64,000 nt of DNA from IDS-8 sp040902105 (lineage in GTDB: Bacteria > Pseudomonadota > Gammaproteobacteria > Steroidobacterales > Woeseiaceae). Below are positions 60,371 to 64,000 of this stretch, in pieces. The DNA lies in NCBI GenBank assembly GCA_040902105.1, contig JBBDXW010000063.1, forward strand, positions 17,745-81,744, given 5' to 3'. Made by a program: the position numbers and the translations under genes. The first letter of the stretch is position 1. Every line of letters begins with the position of its first letter. Below the pieces are notes generated by a model, which was given only the letters and a program-made list of their open reading frames with translations, had not been told where the DNA came from and searched no databases.

Positions 60371-60893
60371 CCAGCTCCCGCGGATCGATTTCGATTCCGA
60401 GCGCCAGGCAAGCCGCAGCGTAATCGGGTTCGCCTGCAATATCTTCGATCTGCTCGCCATGCACGACGGTATTGTTTTCATCGAGCACGACGACGGCGCG
60501 GGAAAACATGCCTTCGAGCGGTCCTTCCATGACTTGCACGCCGTAATTCTGTCCGAACCCCTCGTTACGGATCGCCGAAAGGCCCACGGTCCGCTGCAAG
60601 GAACGTTGCTCCCTGAAGCGACGATGCGCGAAGGGCAGGTCGCAGGAGACTGTCAGCATTGCGATATCGCCCCGGTCGGCGGACAAGCGGTCGAAGACGA
60701 TGATCGACCTGCCGCATACCGGCGAATCGACGCTCGGGAGGATGTTCAAAACCTTCCGCTTGCCCAGCCATTGGGCAAGCGACACGTCCTGAAATTCGCA
60801 ATTGACGAGTTTGAGGTCCGGCGCCTTGCTGCCCACCGTCGGCAAATCGCCATACGTGCGATAGGCGGTGCCGTTGTAGATCACTCTCGCCAT
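60351..60893 (-). CDS. tpx: Thiol peroxidase (Tpx family), C-terminus altered by insertion
   Basis: 180 aa. Peroxidatic Cys60 lies in 'ILPSVDSPVCGRSI' (PxxxSxxC), with 'GKRKVLNIL' before it and 'FSRAVVVLDENN' later. The resolving Cys found in E. coli Tpx (in RFC) is Arg94 here ('AHRRFREQ'); other Cys residues are at 32, 84 and near 168. The last five residues (STLPR) and the TGA are encoded by the palindromic element. Without it the frame would end 8 nt into gcvPB. It is unusual inside a gcv operon. Confidence 0.92.
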   Translation of the reverse strand: MARVIYNGTAYRTYGDLPTVGSKAPDLKLVNCEFQDVSLAQWLGKRKVLNILPSVDSPVCGRSIIVFDRLSADRGDIAMLTVSCDLPFAHRRFREQRSLQRTVGLSAIRNEGFGQNYGVQVMEGPLEGMFSRAVVVLDENNTVVHGEQIEDIAGEPDYAAACLALGIEIDPRELASTLPR

Positions 60894-60930
60894 CAGGGTG
60901 TTATCCCGCAGGAGGTGGAAGGTGTCCGGT

Positions 60931-62298
60931 TCATGCGGCGCCCTTGTTCATGATGTCTCTCATCGCATCACGATAGGCCTCAAGATCCGCTCGTGTTTTC
61001 GTTTCCGTCGCACAGATGAGCAGCGCATTTCCCAGTTCGGGGTACGGGCGCGACAAATCGTAGCCGCCGAGAATGCCTCCCGCCGCCAGAGCGTCGAGTA
61101 CCGGACTCACCGGACGATCCAGTGTCAGGGAGCATTCGTGAAAATGCGGACCTTCGAACAACCGTTCTACGCCGTCAATTTCGCTGAGCATCGCGGCGAG
61201 TTCCGCCGTTCGCGCGCAGGACGCGAGGGCCACCCGCGCCAGCCCCTCCTGCCCAAGCAAAGACATGTAGATCGTCGCCGCCGTTACCATGAGCCCCTGG
61301 TTAGTGCAGATGTTGGAAGTCGCTTTCGAGCGGCGAATATGCTGCTCTCGCGCCTGCAGGGTCAGCGTGAACCCGGGATTGCCGTCGAGATCGGTGGTGC
61401 GTCCGACGATGCGTCCGGGCATCTGGCGTATCAGCGCTTTCTTGCAGGCCATGAAGCCGAAGTAGGGCCCGCCGGAGGACAACGGGATACCCAGCGGCTG
61501 TCCTTCGCCGCAGGCGATATCCGCGCCCTGCTCGCCCCAACGGCCTGGCGCCTTGAGTATCGCAAGCGAGGTGGGATTGACGACGGCAATGACCAGCGCC
61601 CCGCGACGATGCGCGCGATCGGTAATCTCGTCGATTTCCTCCAGCGTGCCGAAAAAGCCCGGCTGCTGGATGACGACCGCCACTGGCGGATCGTTTTCGT
61701 CGTCAAATGGCCTGAGGTCCGTTGTGCCGCTGCTGCGGTCGAGCGGCAGCCGGTCGAACGTCAGTCCCTGGCTGCCGGCGATCGCCGACGCCACCTTTCG
61801 CCAGGTGCTGTTGACCCCGGCCGCAAGCAGAATGCGCTTCGATTTCGCGCCACGGTTGGCGCGTACCGCCATCAGCGAAGCCTCCGCCAGCGCCGACGCG
61901 CCGTCGTACAGCGACGCGTTGCTCGCATCGAGGCCCGTGAGCGACGCAATCATCGACTGGTATTCGTAGATGGTCTGCAAGGTGCCCTGACTGGCCTCCG
62001 CCTGGTAAGGCGTGTAGGCGCTGTAGAACTCCCCCCGCGTCGCAATATCCCAGACGACGGCCGGAATGTGATGCTCGTAAGCGCCGGCGCCGATGAAGCA
62101 GGACGGCCCGCTGTCCGCGGCCGCGCGCGCGCGCATCAAACGCGAGATCTCCATTTCGTTCAGCGCATCGGGTATGCCGTCGAGATCATCGATCAACAGG
62201 TCTTCGGGAATCTCATCGAACAGACTCTCGATGTCCGGCACGCCGATCGCGGCCAGCATCTCGTCGATGTCTTCCTGGGTGTGCGGTATGAATGGCAT
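60931..62298 (-). CDS. gcvPA: Glycine dehydrogenase (decarboxylating) subunit 1
   Basis: 455 aa. 'FIPHTQEDIDEMLAAIGV', 'CFIGAGAYEHHIPAVVWDI', 'RGEFYSAYTPYQAEASQGTL' and 'EYQSMIASLTGLDASNASLY' are GcvPA signatures. It is the non-PLP half of the two-subunit P-protein; in E. coli both halves are one chain. It follows gcvH by 41 nt and precedes tpx by 37 nt. Confidence 0.96.
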   Translation of the reverse strand: MPFIPHTQEDIDEMLAAIGVPDIESLFDEIPEDLLIDDLDGIPDALNEMEISRLMRARAAADSGPSCFIGAGAYEHHIPAVVWDIATRGEFYSAYTPYQAEASQGTLQTIYEYQSMIASLTGLDASNASLYDGASALAEASLMAVRANRGAKSKRILLAAGVNSTWRKVASAIAGSQGLTFDRLPLDRSSGTTDLRPFDDENDPPVAVVIQQPGFFGTLEEIDEITDRAHRRGALVIAVVNPTSLAILKAPGRWGEQGADIACGEGQPLGIPLSSGGPYFGFMACKKALIRQMPGRIVGRTTDLDGNPGFTLTLQAREQHIRRSKATSNICTNQGLMVTAATIYMSLLGQEGLARVALASCARTAELAAMLSEIDGVERLFEGPHFHECSLTLDRPVSPVLDALAAGGILGGYDLSRPYPELGNALLICATETKTRADLEAYRDAMRDIMNKGAA

Positions 62299-62339
62299 CG
62301 CTTTTTACTGCCTGCTGATCCGGTTGAGGGCGGACCTGC

Positions 62340-62732
62340 TCAGGACTCGAGTTCGTCGAGGAGTTCCTGATAGGCGTCCGGGTCCATGGTGTCCCCGGCA
62401 TCGTCGTCGGCAGGCTGCATGCGAACCATCCAGCCCTCGCCGTACGGATCCACATTGATCTTCTCCGGGTCGTCGGCCAGCGCACTGTTCACTTCGAGAA
62501 CCGTTCCGGAGACCGGCGCATAGACGTCGGATGCCGCTTTGACCGACTCGACGACTGCCATCTCACCACCGCTCTCGAGTTCCTGCCCGATCTCCGGCAG
62601 TTCGACGAAAACGAGATCGCCGAGCGCCGACTGCGCGTGATCGGTAATGCCGATGGTGACGCTGCCGTCATCTTCCTTGCGCAGCCACTCATGTTCGCTG
62701 GTATACAAAAGATCGCCTGGCAATTCGCTCAT
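62340..62732 (-). CDS. gcvH: Glycine cleavage system H protein
   Basis: 130 aa. 'LLYTSEHEWLRKEDDGSVTI', 'GDLVFVELPEIGQEL' and the lipoylated Lys in 'VVESVKAASDVYAPVSG'. GGAG lies 7 nt before the ATG. The H protein carries the aminomethyl arm between P, T and L proteins; LipB, encoded at 36 kb, would supply its octanoyl group. Confidence 0.97.
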   Translation of the reverse strand: MSELPGDLLYTSEHEWLRKEDDGSVTIGITDHAQSALGDLVFVELPEIGQELESGGEMAVVESVKAASDVYAPVSGTVLEVNSALADDPEKINVDPYGEGWMVRMQPADDDAGDTMDPDAYQELLDELES

Positions 62733-62826
62733 TGTTTTACTCCGTCAACAGAACATGGTTGGAATGAGACAGATGAAAAATACCGGCCTCCTTCGGCTAT
62801 GCGATTGAGGGGATGCCATCCGCCAT

Positions 62827-63918
62827 TCAAAGATCGATGCATGCCTTGCCTTTCCGCACGAAGGGAGGCTTTACGATTCGTACGTCAAGCAACTTGCCGC
62901 GCACGTCGACTTTCGCCCGCTTGTCGTCCCCGATCGGCAGCCGCGCCAGGGCGATCGACCGTTGCAGCGTCGGTGAGAATCCTCCGCTGGTAATTTCGCC
63001 GTCGGGCCGTCCCTCTACCACCACGCGCTGATGGTTTCTGAGCACGCCCCGCCCTTCCAGCAGCAGGCCCGTGAAGCGTTGCCCGAAACCATTCTTTTGC
63101 ACCTGTACAACGGCATTTCTGCCGATGAAATCGCGGCCAGGCGGATCGAGGGCAATGGTCCAGCCGAGACCCGACTCCAGCGGCGACGTCGTCTCGTCCA
63201 TGTCCGCGCCGTACAGATTCATGCCGGCTTCCAGCCGCAGCGTGTCGCGCGCCCCGAGGCCGCACGGTGCGGCCCCTTTGTCCAGCACCGCCTGCCAGAA
63301 CGTCTCCGCCCTCGTTGCCGGCAGCATTATTTCAAAGCCGTCTTCGCCGGTGTAGCCGGTCCGCGCAATGAGCTGTCCGTCCGCTTCGACCGCGGTAAAG
63401 GGCGTGAGGGCCAGCGCCGCATCACGCCAGCGACGGTCGATTATTCCGGCTGCAAGCTTGCGAGCTTCGGGTCCCTGCACTGCGATTATCGCAAGCTCGC
63501 GACGCTCCGACACGGCGATGGCATACGGCCTTGCCTGATCTTCGATCCATGCCAGGTCCTTGTCCCTCGTCGCGGCATTGACAACGAGGCGGTATCGCGA
63601 CGGACCGAGGAAGTAGACGATCAGGTCGTCCACGACGCCGCCAGCGGGATTCAGCATGCAGCTATAAAGCGCGCTGCCCGCGTCGCGGAGTCTGGCGGCA
63701 TCGTTCGCCAGCAGGATGCGCAGGAATTCGAGTGAACGTTCCCCTTCCACATCGACAATGGTCATGTGCGACACGTCGAATGCGCCGGTATTTCGTCTTA
63801 CGGAATGATGCTCATCGATCTGCGAACCGTAATGCAGCGGCATGTCCCAACCGCCGAAGTCGACGATGCGCGCGCCGGCTTCAACGTGCTTCGCAAAGAG
63901 CGGCGTCTTCAGTCCCAT
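62827..63918 (-). CDS. gcvT: Glycine cleavage system aminomethyltransferase (T protein)
   Basis: 363 aa from ATG 63918 (MGLKTPLFAKHVEAGARIVD); a GTG at 63930 adds four residues without family support. 'FGGWDMPLHYGSQIDEHHSV', 'FDVSHMTIVDVEG', 'TGYTGEDGFEIMLP' and 'LGARDTLRLEAGMNLYGADM' are standard. It moves the methylene group to tetrahydrofolate. It is the first gene of gcvT-H-PA-tpx-PB. No glycine riboswitch can be recognised in the 80 nt left before the window edge. Confidence 0.96.
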   Translation of the reverse strand: MGLKTPLFAKHVEAGARIVDFGGWDMPLHYGSQIDEHHSVRRNTGAFDVSHMTIVDVEGERSLEFLRILLANDAARLRDAGSALYSCMLNPAGGVVDDLIVYFLGPSRYRLVVNAATRDKDLAWIEDQARPYAIAVSERRELAIIAVQGPEARKLAAGIIDRRWRDAALALTPFTAVEADGQLIARTGYTGEDGFEIMLPATRAETFWQAVLDKGAAPCGLGARDTLRLEAGMNLYGADMDETTSPLESGLGWTIALDPPGRDFIGRNAVVQVQKNGFGQRFTGLLLEGRGVLRNHQRVVVEGRPDGEITSGGFSPTLQRSIALARLPIGDDKRAKVDVRGKLLDVRIVKPPFVRKGKACIDL

Positions 63919-63986
63919 CGTCTGTTCCACCGGCGAATTGAATGGATCCGGCGCCCGTTATCATCTCCGGACGACAAAAAAGGGGC

Positions 63987-64000
63987 GGGGGGGGGGGGGG
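63987..64000. other. Poly-G run at the sequence edge
   Basis: Fourteen consecutive G residues, preceded by GGGGC, end the window directly upstream of gcvT. Runs of this kind are a common assembly or sequencing artefact at contig ends, so sequence upstream of gcvT should not be trusted here. Confidence 0.7.

Noticed and set aside
63919..64000. Glycine riboswitch ahead of gcvT
   Set aside because: Only about 80 nt are available, they end in a doubtful poly-G run, and no aptamer core is recognisable.

Overview
The window is about 64 kb of high-GC gammaproteobacterial chromosome. Nearly all of it is housekeeping genes in gene orders familiar from Pseudomonas and other gammaproteobacteria. The mix of GatCAB, split glycine decarboxylase (GcvPA/GcvPB), a SahR-type ArsR-methyltransferase regulator, the AmgK/MurU recycling route and a kynurenine pathway suggests an environmental gammaproteobacterium rather than an enteric one. 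I cannot place it more precisely by eye.

Layout. 1-0.3 kb: the end of a PH-domain membrane protein. 0.3-7.5 kb, minus strand: an L,D-transpeptidase, then ychF, pth, rplY, prs, tRNA-Gln, lolB and a TPR protein, which is the classical block divergent from hemA but without ispE. 7.7-15.4 kb: hemA, prfA, prmC, ppi and moeB, split by an opposite-strand cbs/cgl (reverse transsulfuration) pair that sits between a long palindrome and a REP cluster. 15.5-22.1 kb: a diguanylate cyclase, then metH, metF and sahR (methionine/SAM cycle). 22.3-26.4 kb: hslO, gatB, gatA, gatC. 26.6-38.3 kb: an envelope block (mreB, mreC, mreD, mrdA, rodA, mltB, rlpA, dacC, then ybeD, lipB, murU, amgK). 38.4-45.2 kb: lptD, surA, pdxA, rsmA, apaG, apaH. 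45.2-49.9 kb: a five-gene kynurenine/3-hydroxyanthranilate cluster fused to the end of apaH. 50.1-58.4 kb: folA, thyA, lgt, a YyaL/DUF255 protein, an M23 peptidase and a very large double-HtrA protease resembling eukaryotic Nma111. 58.6-63.9 kb: gcvT, gcvH, gcvPA, tpx, gcvPB on the minus strand. The right edge is a poly-G run that looks like a contig end.

The most unusual layer is non-coding: a set of long palindromic, MITE-like elements lies in otherwise tight operons (mreD/mrdA, rlpA/dacC, dacC/ybeD, kmo/folA, tpx/gcvPB, prfA/cgl, sahR/hslO), plus a separate REP family. Four elements begin and end exactly with CTAG, and the TAG inside that tetramer is the stop codon of neighbouring genes (mreD, kmo, folA). 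Two copies of one element differ by compensatory changes in the stem. This suggests elements that target CTAG, a tetramer rare in bacterial coding sequence but naturally created at stop codons, so that insertion duplicates the stop and leaves genes intact.

How the genes work together. Cell-wall synthesis and shape (MreBCD, PBP2, RodA, MltB, RlpA, PBP5-type DacC, L,D-transpeptidase), wall recycling (AmgK, MurU) and outer-membrane assembly (LptD, SurA, LolB, Lgt) form the main theme. One-carbon and sulfur metabolism is the second (MetH/MetF/SahR, Cbs/Cgl, FolA/ThyA, glycine cleavage). Tryptophan breakdown through kynurenine is the accessory pathway.
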